From: Propionibacteriaceae bacterium
GTDB taxonomy: Bacteria; Actinomycetota; Actinomycetes; Propionibacteriales; Propionibacteriaceae
NCBI GenBank assembly: GCA_031266665.1
Contig: JAISAO010000058.1
Location: forward strand, 1-43,614
Length of the DNA stretch: 43,614 nucleotides
Direction of reading: 5' to 3'
Position numbers and translations under genes: made by a program. Position 1 is the first letter of the stretch, and every line of letters begins with the position of its first letter. This document shows positions 16,901-24,221 of the stretch, in pieces. Below the pieces are notes generated by a model. It searched no databases. It was not told the DNA's origin and worked only from the letters and a program-made list of their open reading frames with translations.

Positions 16901-17511
16901 AGGTCTTGGGCCGGGTCAACCCCTTGGCTCTGGAGGAGTTCGAGGCTCTGCGCGAGCGGCACGACTACCTGGCCGCCCAGTTGGAGGACTTGCGCCAGAC
17001 CCGCCAGGACCTGATGGAGATCATCGACGACGTCGACGCCCGGGTGCGGCAGGTCTTCTCCCAGGCCTACGCCGATGTCGAGCGGGAGTTCCAGGCCGTC
17101 TTCGCCCGGTTGTTCCCCGGCGGCCAGGGACGTTTGTTCCTGACCGAGCCGGGGCAGTGGCTGACAACCGGCGTCGACGTCGAGGCCCGGCCGGCCGGCA
17201 AGACCGTCAAACGATTGTCGTTGTTGTCCGGCGGCGAACGCTCGTTGGTGGCGATCTGTTTCCTCATCGCCTTGTTCAAGGCCCGTCCCAGCCCCTTCTA
17301 CATCCTGGACGAGGTCGAGGCGGCGCTGGACGACACCAACCTGAGCCGCCTCCTGGGGGTCTACGACGAGCTGCGCCACCACTCCCAGCTCCTGGTCATC
17401 ACCCACCAGAAGCGGACCATGGAGATAGCCGACACCTTGTACGGCGTCACTATGCCCGACGACGGCATCACCCAGGTCGTCTCCCAGCGGCTGCGCGACG
17501 GTGACGCCTGA
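13930..17511 (+). CDS. smc: Chromosome segregation protein SMC
   Basis: ATP-driven chromosome condensation and segregation with ScpA/ScpB. 1193 residues, normal length. The N-terminal head has Walker A G31-PNGSGK-S38 followed by VVDALAWVMGEQ, and MGREMHVIVGQGQLD. Two very Ala/Arg/Gln-rich coiled coils flank a hinge in the middle, where RVEPGYEAAVSAALG begins. The C-terminal head carries the signature L1099-SGGE1103 and Walker B YILD1127-E1128. The second arm has an unusually Ala-rich composition, so fine boundaries are uncertain. The ATG follows the gtrA stop by 3 nt. Confidence 0.97.
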   Translation: MYLKRLTLRGFKSFASTTTMVFEPGITAIVGPNGSGKSNVVDALAWVMGEQGPKHLRGASMEDVIFAGTSGRPALGRAEVVLTIDNTDQALPIDYSEVTLARTKFRNGASEYAINGTPCRLLDVRELLSDSGMGREMHVIVGQGQLDTILTATPETRRGLIEEAAGVLKHRERKDKAARKLEATESNLNRLTDLVAEIRRQLKPLGRQADVARRAGAIQAEARDARARLLADDLSQALADLAADEADEAEVTAQRTAAERRLAAVRDQEQTSERAAVQAEQAWSAAQETWYALSGLAEQVRSTITLANERRRRLELAPEPAAGSGRDPETLEAQADETVAAEQGLRAEIETSRQDLERAGQLRRQAEAAQAQAEAEHAARLLAEADRREGLARLGGRVAALSSRVESADEQVERLRQAVAQAGEREAAAQAERARLADGGGQIDDALAAAEQALAQAPAQAEAGQRAAAARESELRRAGESRAGLAARVEALRSALAPPDAAAALALPEAGLNGPAAERLRVEPGYEAAVSAALGPAVEAMAAPDLATALTAVARLKAGQLGRAGLLVAQSGDPADPDPNDSDPTGPDTAGDWRALADCLQVEPDWRPALTRLLRHQVVVDDLEQARAVVARAPELTAVTLDGDIVSAWLVVGGSAAQPSSLQVQAAIDQAGAQLTDAATQVTAGQQALAAARAERDRAAAQVVACRQTLDRARSAQAGARQRRSLADQAVRAAQDEGRRLGLQLEQVQAARQRDAAGLDDLRLRLEAAQAEPAPPVDPAERDRLAAAAQAARAVETEARLGLRTVEERARSLAGRAESLLQAAAAERAARAQAAAARQRLRAEAERADLVARGAAWLARRVEASLALAAAGRRQADQARRHTAAAVQRTRQEARALADRVEELVDSAHRDELARTQQRMRVAALEERASQELGLDAATLTRDYGPQVPVPLGGPPPDEASANGSGDQLLTCPYVRDEQLRRLRRAERDLQVLGRVNPLALEEFEALRERHDYLAAQLEDLRQTRQDLMEIIDDVDARVRQVFSQAYADVEREFQAVFARLFPGGQGRLFLTEPGQWLTTGVDVEARPAGKTVKRLSLLSGGERSLVAICFLIALFKARPSPFYILDEVEAALDDTNLSRLLGVYDELRHHSQLLVITHQKRTMEIADTLYGVTMPDDGITQVVSQRLRDGDA

Positions 17512-17536
17512 GCCCGCCTCCACCTGAGAAAAGTCT

Positions 17537-17580
17537 GATTGACGTTGGGGAAGTTCTTGGCAAACTTTTAGGCGTCAATC
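17537..17580. promoter_or_regulatory. Inverted repeat with candidate promoter downstream of smc
   Basis: Arms gattgacg (17537-17544) and cgtcaatc (17573-17580) are perfect complements. A smaller hairpin (aagtt/aactt) lies in the loop. The same bases hold a TTGACG -35 and an AAACTT -10 with 17-nt spacing. It may terminate smc or drive the small ORF at 17647. Confidence 0.45.
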
Positions 17581-17646
17581 CTGGACCTTTTCCCTCCTCC
17601 GGGGGAAGACTGGTCAGCACGAGGACGACCCCAGAAGGGAGCGATC

Positions 17647-17760
17647 ATGTTGACCAGCTTCTTGTCCACAGTGATCAAAGCTTGCTGCCGTTTGGCGGAC
17701 TATTTCACGGCCGACGACCAGGCTGACCAAACCCCCGACCTGGCCATCCTGGCCGGTTGA
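17647..17760 (+). CDS. Candidate small protein, 37 residues, between smc and ftsY
   Basis: ATG at 17647 preceded by AAGGGA at a 6-nt spacing, a better ribosome site than most genes here have. The protein starts MLTSFLSTVIKACCRLADYF: a hydrophobic/amphipathic N-terminal half with a CC pair, then an acidic polar tail (TADDQADQTPDLAILAG). There is no recognisable family. An upstream candidate promoter and inverted repeat give it its own expression context. It could be a membrane-associated or peptide-export product, but this is undetermined. Confidence 0.5.
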   Translation: MLTSFLSTVIKACCRLADYFTADDQADQTPDLAILAG

Positions 17761-17855
17761 GCGATTGAGTTAAGAGCCCCCGGACGGCCGCCGCCCGGGC
17801 GGCTAGCTTTCCCCCCACAGCGGGCGGCGCCCCACCCCAACCCGCCGGGAGCGCC

Positions 17856-17907
17856 CCCCGCGAAGTACCGGACCGGAGCGCAGCGTAGGCGAGGACACTT
17901 CGTGGGG
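17856..17907 (+). promoter_or_regulatory. Long hairpin in the ftsY upstream region
   Basis: Arms 17856-17866 (ccccgcgaagt) and 17897-17907 (acttcgtgggg) pair over 11 bp with one G-U, enclosing a 30-nt loop. The right arm ends 17 nt before the ftsY GTG, so it could be a leader structure or a terminator for the small ORF. Confidence 0.4.
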
Positions 17908-17923
17908 CGGATAGCATGACCGC

Positions 17924-19117
17924 GTGGACACCATTTTTTGGATCATCGCGGGCCTGATCGTGGCCGCTTTGGCGGCGGCCAGTCTGATCGTCATCATCGG
18001 CGGTCGGCGGCGGAAAGCGCTGCCCGGGGCCCCGGCCGGCCAATTGGAGGCCGCCGACCAAGCCGAGCCGGCCGAGTCGATCGAGCCGGCCGACCAGGGG
18101 CCCATCCGCTCGCCCCAGGCCGCGGCCGACCAGGCCGTCGTCTCCGTGACGGTGGTGCCGGCCGTCGCGGCCCCGACGGAAACCCGGGAGAGCCCGGAGG
18201 CCCCGCTCAGCCGCTGGGCCCGGCTGCGCCGCCGCCTGGCCGCCAGCGACAACGCCTTGGCCCGGGGCCTGGCCGACTGGCTGAGCGCCGACCGGTTGGG
18301 CGACCAGGCCTGGGAGGACTTCGAGACCACCTTGATCACCTCCGACCTGGGCCTGGGGCCGACCACGGAGCTGATCGACAAGCTGCGCCGCCGCCTGTCC
18401 CTGGACGCCGTCGACGACCCCATCCTGGCCAAGGCCGTGTTGCGCCAAGAGCTGATCGACCTGGTGGACCCGGAGTTGGACCGCGACCTCAAACTCGACC
18501 CGGCGACCAAGCCGGGGGTGGTCTTGGTGGTCGGCGTCAACGGCACCGGCAAGACCACTACCATCGGCAAGCTGGCCCGGCTGCTGGTGGCCCAGGGGCA
18601 GAGCGTGCTGCTGGGGGCGGGTGACACCTTCCGGGCCGCCGCCGCCGACCAGCTCCAAACCTGGGGCGACCGCATCGGCGTGGCCACCGTCCGGGGGTCC
18701 GAGCAGGCCGACCCGGCCAGCGTGGCCTTCGACGCCGCCCGCCGCGCCCAGGCCGACGACATCGACGTCCTGCTGGTCGACACCGCCGGCCGCCTCCACA
18801 CCAAGGTCGGCCTGATGGACGAGTTGGGCAAGGTCAAGCGGGTGATCGAGAAGGTCACCCCGGTGGACGAGACCCTGCTGGTGCTGGACGCCACCACCGG
18901 CCAGAACGGCCTGGTCCAGGCCCGGGTCTTCGCCCAGGCGGTCCAAGTCACGGGCCTGGTCTTGACCAAGCTCGACGGCTCGGCCAAGGGCGGCATCGTG
19001 GTGGCGGTGCAACGGGAGTTGGGCGTGCCGGTCAAATTCGTCGGCCTGGGCGAGGGGGCCGACGACCTGGCGGCCTTCGACGTCGAGCAATTCGTGGACG
19101 GGCTGTTGGGCCAATGA
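17924..19117 (+). CDS. ftsY: Signal recognition particle receptor FtsY
   Basis: GTPase receptor that docks SRP-ribosome complexes at the membrane. GTG start; 397 residues. It has an N-terminal membrane anchor (residues ~4-25), an acidic Ala/Glu/Pro-rich A region, the four-helix N domain, and the G domain. G1 is G204-VNGTG-K210-TTT, the DTAGR G3 and TKLDG G4 motifs are present, and a GDTFRAAAADQL helix follows G1. An anchor is common in actinobacterial FtsY. The stop overlaps the GNAT gene by ATGA. No ribosome site is obvious before the GTG. Confidence 0.97.
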   Translation: MDTIFWIIAGLIVAALAAASLIVIIGGRRRKALPGAPAGQLEAADQAEPAESIEPADQGPIRSPQAAADQAVVSVTVVPAVAAPTETRESPEAPLSRWARLRRRLAASDNALARGLADWLSADRLGDQAWEDFETTLITSDLGLGPTTELIDKLRRRLSLDAVDDPILAKAVLRQELIDLVDPELDRDLKLDPATKPGVVLVVGVNGTGKTTTIGKLARLLVAQGQSVLLGAGDTFRAAAADQLQTWGDRIGVATVRGSEQADPASVAFDAARRAQADDIDVLLVDTAGRLHTKVGLMDELGKVKRVIEKVTPVDETLLVLDATTGQNGLVQARVFAQAVQVTGLVLTKLDGSAKGGIVVAVQRELGVPVKFVGLGEGADDLAAFDVEQFVDGLLGQ

Positions 19118-19632
19118 CGCCGGGGCGCCTCATCCGGCCCTGGGCCGAGGCCGACCGTGAGCCCACCCGGGCGATCTTCAACCAGGCGGTGGCCGAGACC
19201 ACCACCGTCTGGCGCTGGAGACAAGTCGACCCTCCCGGTTGGGAGGCCTTCTGCCAGGCCCACCGCAGCGGCCGCCACAGCTTCCTGGTGGCCGAGGAGA
19301 GCGGCCAGGTGGTCGGTTTCGCCGCCACCGGCCCCTTCCGTGTGCCGGACGGCTACGAGCTAACGGGGGAGGACGCCATCTACATCGCCCCGTCGGCCCA
19401 GGGCCGAGGCCTGGGCCGGGCCCTGCTGGGCGCGCTGATCGTCTCGGCCCGGGCCCAGGGCCTGCACCAGTTGGTGGCCGCCGTCAACGCCGCCAACACC
19501 GCCTCCCTGGCTCTGCACCGCAAACTTGGCTTCGCCCAGGTCGGACTGTTGCCCCAGTGCGGCCACAAGTTCGGCCGCTGGCTCGACCTGGCCTTGCTCC
19601 AACTGGCCCTGGACGACCACCCCCAACCCTGA
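19114..19632 (+). CDS. GNAT-family N-acetyltransferase, phosphinothricin-acetyltransferase-like
   Basis: 172 residues, ATGA-coupled to ftsY. The acetyl-CoA loop is I-APSAQGRGLGRALL (Q/RxxGxG/A), followed by V-AAVNAANTASLALHRKLGFAQVG, the C-terminal GNAT segment. The N-terminus IRPWAEADREPTRAIFNQAV and the ETTTVWRW stretch resemble the Pat/Bar (YncA) subgroup, which acetylates amino-group substrates such as phosphinothricin or methionine sulfoximine. The substrate is not identifiable from sequence. Confidence 0.85.
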   Translation: MTPGRLIRPWAEADREPTRAIFNQAVAETTTVWRWRQVDPPGWEAFCQAHRSGRHSFLVAEESGQVVGFAATGPFRVPDGYELTGEDAIYIAPSAQGRGLGRALLGALIVSARAQGLHQLVAAVNAANTASLALHRKLGFAQVGLLPQCGHKFGRWLDLALLQLALDDHPQP

Positions 19633-19708
19633 GCCCTGAGCCGACCGGCGGCCCGAACGCGGGGGGACGGGTCCGACAAGCCGTCGCGGGCGCGGGAGGG
19701 CAGGGCCG

Positions 19709-19802
19709 AGAGGCTTGGTCCAAAGGGCCGATAGGCCTGGTCCAAGGGGGCGGAAGGCCTGGTCCGAAGGGTGGGAGGCCTGGTCCGAGAGAGTGGGACG
19801 AC
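19709..19802 (+). repeat. About four degenerate tandem repeats of 21-23 bp
   Basis: The unit aggcctggtccgaaggg recurs about four times, with one variant ttggtcca. It fills most of the 252-nt gap between the GNAT gene and ffh. A frame through the repeat has no family likeness, and no promoter element is obvious inside it. Confidence 0.7.
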
Positions 19803-19884
19803 GGGTCCGGCTGGCCTTTGCCGACGGGGTTGTGCGGCGCCCGGGCGGGCTCGGGGCGTCCGGGGTATCCAGTAACCTGGGGCC

Positions 19885-21420
19885 GTGTTCGACAGCCTGC
19901 AAGACCGCCTCGCCCAAGCCTTCCGTTCCCTGCGCGGCAAGGGCCGCTTGTCCGACCAGGACATCGACCAGGCCCTGAAACAAATTCGAGTGGCTCTGCT
20001 GGAGGCGGACGTCAACCTGGAGGTGGTCAAGGGCTTCATCGCCGACATCCGCGCCCAGGCCAAGGCGGTGGAACTGTCCCAGGCGCTCAACCCGGGCCAG
20101 CAGATGGTTCAGATCGTCCACCAGGAGCTGATCGCCGTCCTGGGCGGGCAGACCCGCCAACTGGCCTGGGCCAAGCGTCCGCCCACCGTCATCATGTTGG
20201 CCGGCCTCCAAGGCTCCGGTAAGACCACTTTGGCTGGGAAACTCGGCTTGTGGTTGCGCGATCAGGGTCACACTCCGCTGTTGGTGGCGGCCGACTTGCA
20301 GCGGCCCAACGCCGTCACCCAGTTAAAACTGGTCGGGGCCCAGGCCGGCGTGGCCGTCTATGCCCCCCAGCCCGGCGACGGCGTGGGCGACCCGGTGGCG
20401 GTGGCCCGGGACTCGCTCCAGGTGGCGCGGCAACATCTGCACGATGTGGTGGTGGTGGACACGGCCGGCCGTCTGGGGGTGGACGAGGCCATGCTGCGCC
20501 AGGCGGCCGAGATCAAGGCCGCCGTCTCCCCGGACGAGACCTGGTTCGTGGTCGACGCCATGATCGGCCAGGACGCCGTCACCACGGCCCACGCCTTCTT
20601 GGACCAGGTCGGCTTCTCGGGCGTGGTCTTGACCAAGTTGGACGGCGACGCCCGGGGCGGCGCCGCCCTGTCCGTCGTCCGGGTCACCGGTCAACCCATC
20701 ATGTTCGCCTCCACGGGCGAGAAGCTGACCGACTTCGAGCAGTTCCACCCCGACCGGATGGCCGGACGGATCCTCGACTTGGGCGACATGTTGACCCTGA
20801 TCGAGCAGGCCCAACGCCACTTCGACGCCGAGCAGGCCGCCCAGGCGGCCCAGGCGCTACTGGGCGGGGGACAGTTCGGCTTACAAGAGTTCTTGCAACA
20901 GCTCCAGGCCATGCGCCAGATGGGGCCGCTGTCCAAGATCCTCGGCCTGCTGCCGGGGATGGGTCAGATGCGTGACCAGTTGGACCAGATCGACGAGCGC
21001 GAGATCGACCGCGTCGAGGCCATCATCCGCTCCATGACCCCGGCCGAGCGGGCCGACGTCGCCATCCTCAACGGCTCCCGCCGGGCCCGTATCGCCCGCG
21101 GGGCCGGGGTCGAGGTGTCGGATGTCAACGGCTTGGTCAACCGTTTCACCGAGGCGCGCAAGATGATGCGTCAGATGGGGCCGGCTGCGATGGGCCCGGG
21201 CGGCGTCCCCGGAGCCCTGCCCCGAGGGATGGGCCGGCCCAAGACCCAGGCCAAGAAGCCGCCCAAGAAGGGCCAGAAGGTGTCGGGCAATCCGGCCAAA
21301 CGCCACGCCGTCGCCGACCCGGCGGACAGCTTGCCGCCCGACCCGGCCGTCAGCTTGCCCCCGGCGGACGACCTCGACTTCCAGGCCGAACTGCGCCGCC
21401 TGATGGAGGGCCAGTCCTGA
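19885..21420 (+). CDS. ffh: Signal recognition particle protein Ffh (SRP54)
   Basis: Binds signal peptides and SRP RNA and docks with FtsY. GTG start; 511 residues. N domain with VNLEVVKGFIADIR, G domain with G107-LQGSGK113-TT, DTAGRLG-DEAML and TKLDGDARGGAALS, then FASTGEKL. The M domain is methionine-rich (LQAMRQMGPLSKILGLLPGM). The C-terminal tail is unusually long and Lys/Pro-rich (KPPKKGQKVSGNPAKR), extending about 50 residues beyond the M domain. The downstream amidohydrolase follows within 17 nt, an arrangement common in Actinomycetota. Confidence 0.97.
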   Translation: MFDSLQDRLAQAFRSLRGKGRLSDQDIDQALKQIRVALLEADVNLEVVKGFIADIRAQAKAVELSQALNPGQQMVQIVHQELIAVLGGQTRQLAWAKRPPTVIMLAGLQGSGKTTLAGKLGLWLRDQGHTPLLVAADLQRPNAVTQLKLVGAQAGVAVYAPQPGDGVGDPVAVARDSLQVARQHLHDVVVVDTAGRLGVDEAMLRQAAEIKAAVSPDETWFVVDAMIGQDAVTTAHAFLDQVGFSGVVLTKLDGDARGGAALSVVRVTGQPIMFASTGEKLTDFEQFHPDRMAGRILDLGDMLTLIEQAQRHFDAEQAAQAAQALLGGGQFGLQEFLQQLQAMRQMGPLSKILGLLPGMGQMRDQLDQIDEREIDRVEAIIRSMTPAERADVAILNGSRRARIARGAGVEVSDVNGLVNRFTEARKMMRQMGPAAMGPGGVPGALPRGMGRPKTQAKKPPKKGQKVSGNPAKRHAVADPADSLPPDPAVSLPPADDLDFQAELRRLMEGQS

Positions 21421-21437
21421 CCGCCTCGTCCGCCACC

Positions 21438-22532
21438 TTGCCCCTGGCGCCCCCGGGGCGCTGGCGCTTGCGCGGGACGGTCTTGCCCCAAGGGGAGCGG
21501 CGCGAGCTCTGGCTGGCCCAGGGCCGGGTCTGGTTCGAGCCGGTGGCCGACTGTCAGACCCTGGCCCGCGATTGCTGGGTGGCCCCGGGGCTGGTGGACG
21601 CCCACTGCCACGTCGGCCTGGGGCCTAACGGGGCGGTCGACCGGGAGACGGCCGAGGCCCAGGTGATCTGCGACCGCCAGGCCGGGACGCTGCTGCTGCG
21701 CGACGCCGGCTCGCCCCTGGACACCCGCTGGCTGCAAGACCGCCCGGACCTGCCCGAGATCATCCGGGCGGGGCGCCACATCGCCCGGCCCAAGCGCTAC
21801 CTGCGCCACTACGGGGTCGAGATCGAGCCGGACCAACTGGTGGCCGAAGTTCGCCGCCAGGCCCGCCGGTCTGACGGCTGGGTCAAGCTGGTGGGGGATT
21901 GGATCGACCGCTCGGTCGGGGAGTTGGCCCCCCTGTGGCCGGTCGACACGGCCCGGGCGGCCATCGCCGCCGCCCACCAGGAGGGGGCCAAGGTGACGGC
22001 CCACTGTTTCGGCGGCCAGGCGGCGCTGGAGCTGGTGGCCGCCGGCATCGACGGCATCGAGCACGGCACCGGGCTGGACGACAGCACCATCGCCCAGATG
22101 GCCGCCCGCCAAGTCGCCCTGGTGCCCACCTTGGACAACATCGACATCTTCCCCGGCCTGGCCGACCAGGCCGAGGCCAAGTTCCCCCGCCACGCCGCCC
22201 ACCTGCGGGCCCTCTACGCCGGCCGCCGCCAGACCGTCATCCGGGCGATAGAGGCCGGCATCCCGGTCTACGCCGGCTCCGACGCCGGCGGCACCCGCCC
22301 CCACGGCTCCCTGGTGGCCGAGATCGAGGCCTTGGCGGCAGTGGCCGGAGCCGAGTTCGCCCTGGGGGCGGCCAGTTGGCGGGCCCGCTCCTGGCTGGGA
22401 CGGCCCAATCTCGTATCCGGCGGGCCGGCCGACCTGATCGTCTGGCGGGCCGACCCCAGGATCGATCTGACCACTCTGCGGCAACCTCTGGCCGTCATTC
22501 GGGGCGGTTGGATCGTGGCCGGGGGGCCGTGA
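21438..22532 (+). CDS. Amidohydrolase-superfamily protein
   Basis: 364 residues from TTG at 21438. A CTG at 21417, overlapping the ffh stop as CTGA, is an alternative in-frame start and would extend it by 7 residues. The metallo-hydrolase motif is VDAHCHVG (H56, H58). K-VTAHCFGG and GIDGIEHGTGLDD give the later histidines, and YAGSDAGGTRPHG gives the terminal Asp. This resembles imidazolonepropionase-like cyclic amidohydrolases. The ffh-amidohydrolase pairing is recurrent in Actinomycetota, where its role is unclear. The substrate cannot be assigned. Confidence 0.85.
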   Translation: MPLAPPGRWRLRGTVLPQGERRELWLAQGRVWFEPVADCQTLARDCWVAPGLVDAHCHVGLGPNGAVDRETAEAQVICDRQAGTLLLRDAGSPLDTRWLQDRPDLPEIIRAGRHIARPKRYLRHYGVEIEPDQLVAEVRRQARRSDGWVKLVGDWIDRSVGELAPLWPVDTARAAIAAAHQEGAKVTAHCFGGQAALELVAAGIDGIEHGTGLDDSTIAQMAARQVALVPTLDNIDIFPGLADQAEAKFPRHAAHLRALYAGRRQTVIRAIEAGIPVYAGSDAGGTRPHGSLVAEIEALAAVAGAEFALGAASWRARSWLGRPNLVSGGPADLIVWRADPRIDLTTLRQPLAVIRGGWIVAGGP

Positions 22533-22658
22533 GACGGTAGACTGACCGCGCCGTCGGGTTGTTCGCGGCTGGAATCAAACGTCCGTCTACGGTGTTCTGG
22601 TCGAATAGGGCTGACTTGACAGAGGCCGGCCGGCCCGGCGACGGACAGTGAGGGAAAG

Positions 22659-24080
22659 ATGGCGCGAACCACCACCGAGGGCAAGCGATCCTCTGGCAGC
22701 CGCTTCGAAGACGACGATGACGCCTACGCGGTGCCGTCCCGCCCGTCCGCTCCCACCGCCGGCCCGGTGTCACCGCACGTCGGCCACAGCGCCGTCCCGG
22801 AGCCTTCGCGCGCCGCCTCCGACTGGCTCAGCGGCGCCCTCGCCACCACCCCAGCTCAGACCCCGGCCGCCGACACCTTTAGGACCTCGGCCGTCGGGGC
22901 GACCAAGCTGTCAACCCCCGTCACGCCCGGACGGATCGCTGGCGGTCAACCGCCGACCCGCGCCGCCCGCCCGGGGCAGCCCGCCACCCCGCCATCGGCC
23001 CGCGCCGATCGCCCCGCCGCCGCTCGGGCCGGCCAACCGGCCAGCACCACCCCCCGGACCGTGCCGCCCGCCGGGACGGCCGAACCGACCAACCCGTCGG
23101 CAGCGCCCGCTGCCCGGACCACTGGCGGCCAGCCCGCTGCCCGGTCGGCCGAATTGACCGCTGGACGGACCGCCGCCGCCCAACCGTTTGACCGGGCCGC
23201 CCGCCCGGCGACCGACCAGCCGGCCACCACCGCCCGGACCGGCCGTGGCGCCCCGACCAGTTCGTCCCCGGTGATCGCCCCCTCCGGGGCCGCCCCCTCC
23301 TTGAAGTCGGCCCCGTCCGGCACCCGCTCGAAGGACTCGCGGGACAAGGCCCCGACGCGGGCCGACACCACGCAGCCGAAGCGGAAGTCCAAGGCCGCCA
23401 GTATCTTCCTGGGCTTCGGCGTGGCCTTCCTGGCGGCCGGCCTGGGCATGATGGGCTGGGTGTCCTGGGAGCTGTGGGGGACCAATATCGGCGTGCGCGA
23501 CCAGTACGACGAGCAAATCGGCCAGTTGGAGCAGATCTGGTCCGAGCCCGACCAAAACTCGGGCGAGGTCCCGACCGACCCGACCGGGGAGGAGCCGGCG
23601 GCGGATGACGGGACCAGGCCGCTGATCCAATACAACCTGGGATCCGGCTTCGCCATCCTCGACATCCCCAAGCTGGGCCTGCGCGCCCCCATCATCGCCG
23701 GCACCGACGAGTCCTCTCTGTCGCATGGCGTCGGCTGGGAGACCTACAGCGCCCAGCCGGGCCAGGTGGGCAACTTCGTCATCGCCGGCCACCACTCCTC
23801 CCGGGGCCACCCCTTCGACGCCCTCCAGTCCCTGGTCGAGGGCGATGAGTTCACGGTCGAGACCAAGGACATGATCTACACCTATCGGATGCTCAACTCG
23901 CCCAACGATCTGACGGTCGAGTTCACCGAGACCTGGGTCACCCTGCCCGACCCGTATAAGCGCACCACCGATGCCACCCGCAAGCTGGCCACCCTCTTGA
24001 CCTGTCGAGAGTTCTTCTCCACGCCTTACCGCTCCATCGGCTTCGCCGAGCTGGTGGCCGAGCAGCCCAGGCCCGCCTGA
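22659..24080 (+). CDS. Class E-like sortase with a long disordered N-terminal region
   Basis: 473 residues; the ATG at 22659 follows GAGGGAAAG. Residues 1-240 are Pro/Ala/Thr/Arg-rich and low complexity, predicted disordered and cytoplasmic. A membrane segment lies at ~247-271 (SIFLGFGVAFLAAGLGMMGW). The extracellular catalytic domain starts near 325 (FAILDIPKLGLRAPIIAGTD) and has H378 in AGHHSS, C449 in LLTCR, and R458 as the likely third residue. Class E sortases of actinobacteria anchor proteins with LAXTG-type signals. No substrate or pilin genes are nearby. Single-gene unit; terminator-like hairpin downstream. Confidence 0.85.
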   Translation: MARTTTEGKRSSGSRFEDDDDAYAVPSRPSAPTAGPVSPHVGHSAVPEPSRAASDWLSGALATTPAQTPAADTFRTSAVGATKLSTPVTPGRIAGGQPPTRAARPGQPATPPSARADRPAAARAGQPASTTPRTVPPAGTAEPTNPSAAPAARTTGGQPAARSAELTAGRTAAAQPFDRAARPATDQPATTARTGRGAPTSSSPVIAPSGAAPSLKSAPSGTRSKDSRDKAPTRADTTQPKRKSKAASIFLGFGVAFLAAGLGMMGWVSWELWGTNIGVRDQYDEQIGQLEQIWSEPDQNSGEVPTDPTGEEPAADDGTRPLIQYNLGSGFAILDIPKLGLRAPIIAGTDESSLSHGVGWETYSAQPGQVGNFVIAGHHSSRGHPFDALQSLVEGDEFTVETKDMIYTYRMLNSPNDLTVEFTETWVTLPDPYKRTTDATRKLATLLTCREFFSTPYRSIGFAELVAEQPRPA

Positions 24081-24098
24081 CCCTCCCCGAGCGGGCCG

Positions 24099-24133
24099 AA
24101 GCCTGATCGAGCGACCATCGGTGAATCAGGCTT
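24099..24133. terminator. Terminator-like hairpin between the sortase gene and thrS
   Basis: Perfect 9-bp arms aagcctgat (24099-24107) and atcaggctt (24125-24133) with a 17-nt loop. No T-run follows. Confidence 0.4.
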
Positions 24134-24221
24134 GAAACCGGGCCAAGGGGCACAACCGTCCCGGGCTGGGGCAGAATAGCCCCCGGTCCCGGCCGTGCCG
24201 CCCGGGCCGGAAGGGACAGCC

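Noticed and set aside
17512..17923. SRP RNA (4.5S) gene near ftsY
   Set aside because: The conserved SRP Alu/S-domain core sequence was not found.
24081..24221. T-box leader of thrS
   Set aside because: No specifier-loop or T-box sequence was seen; only a simple hairpin.
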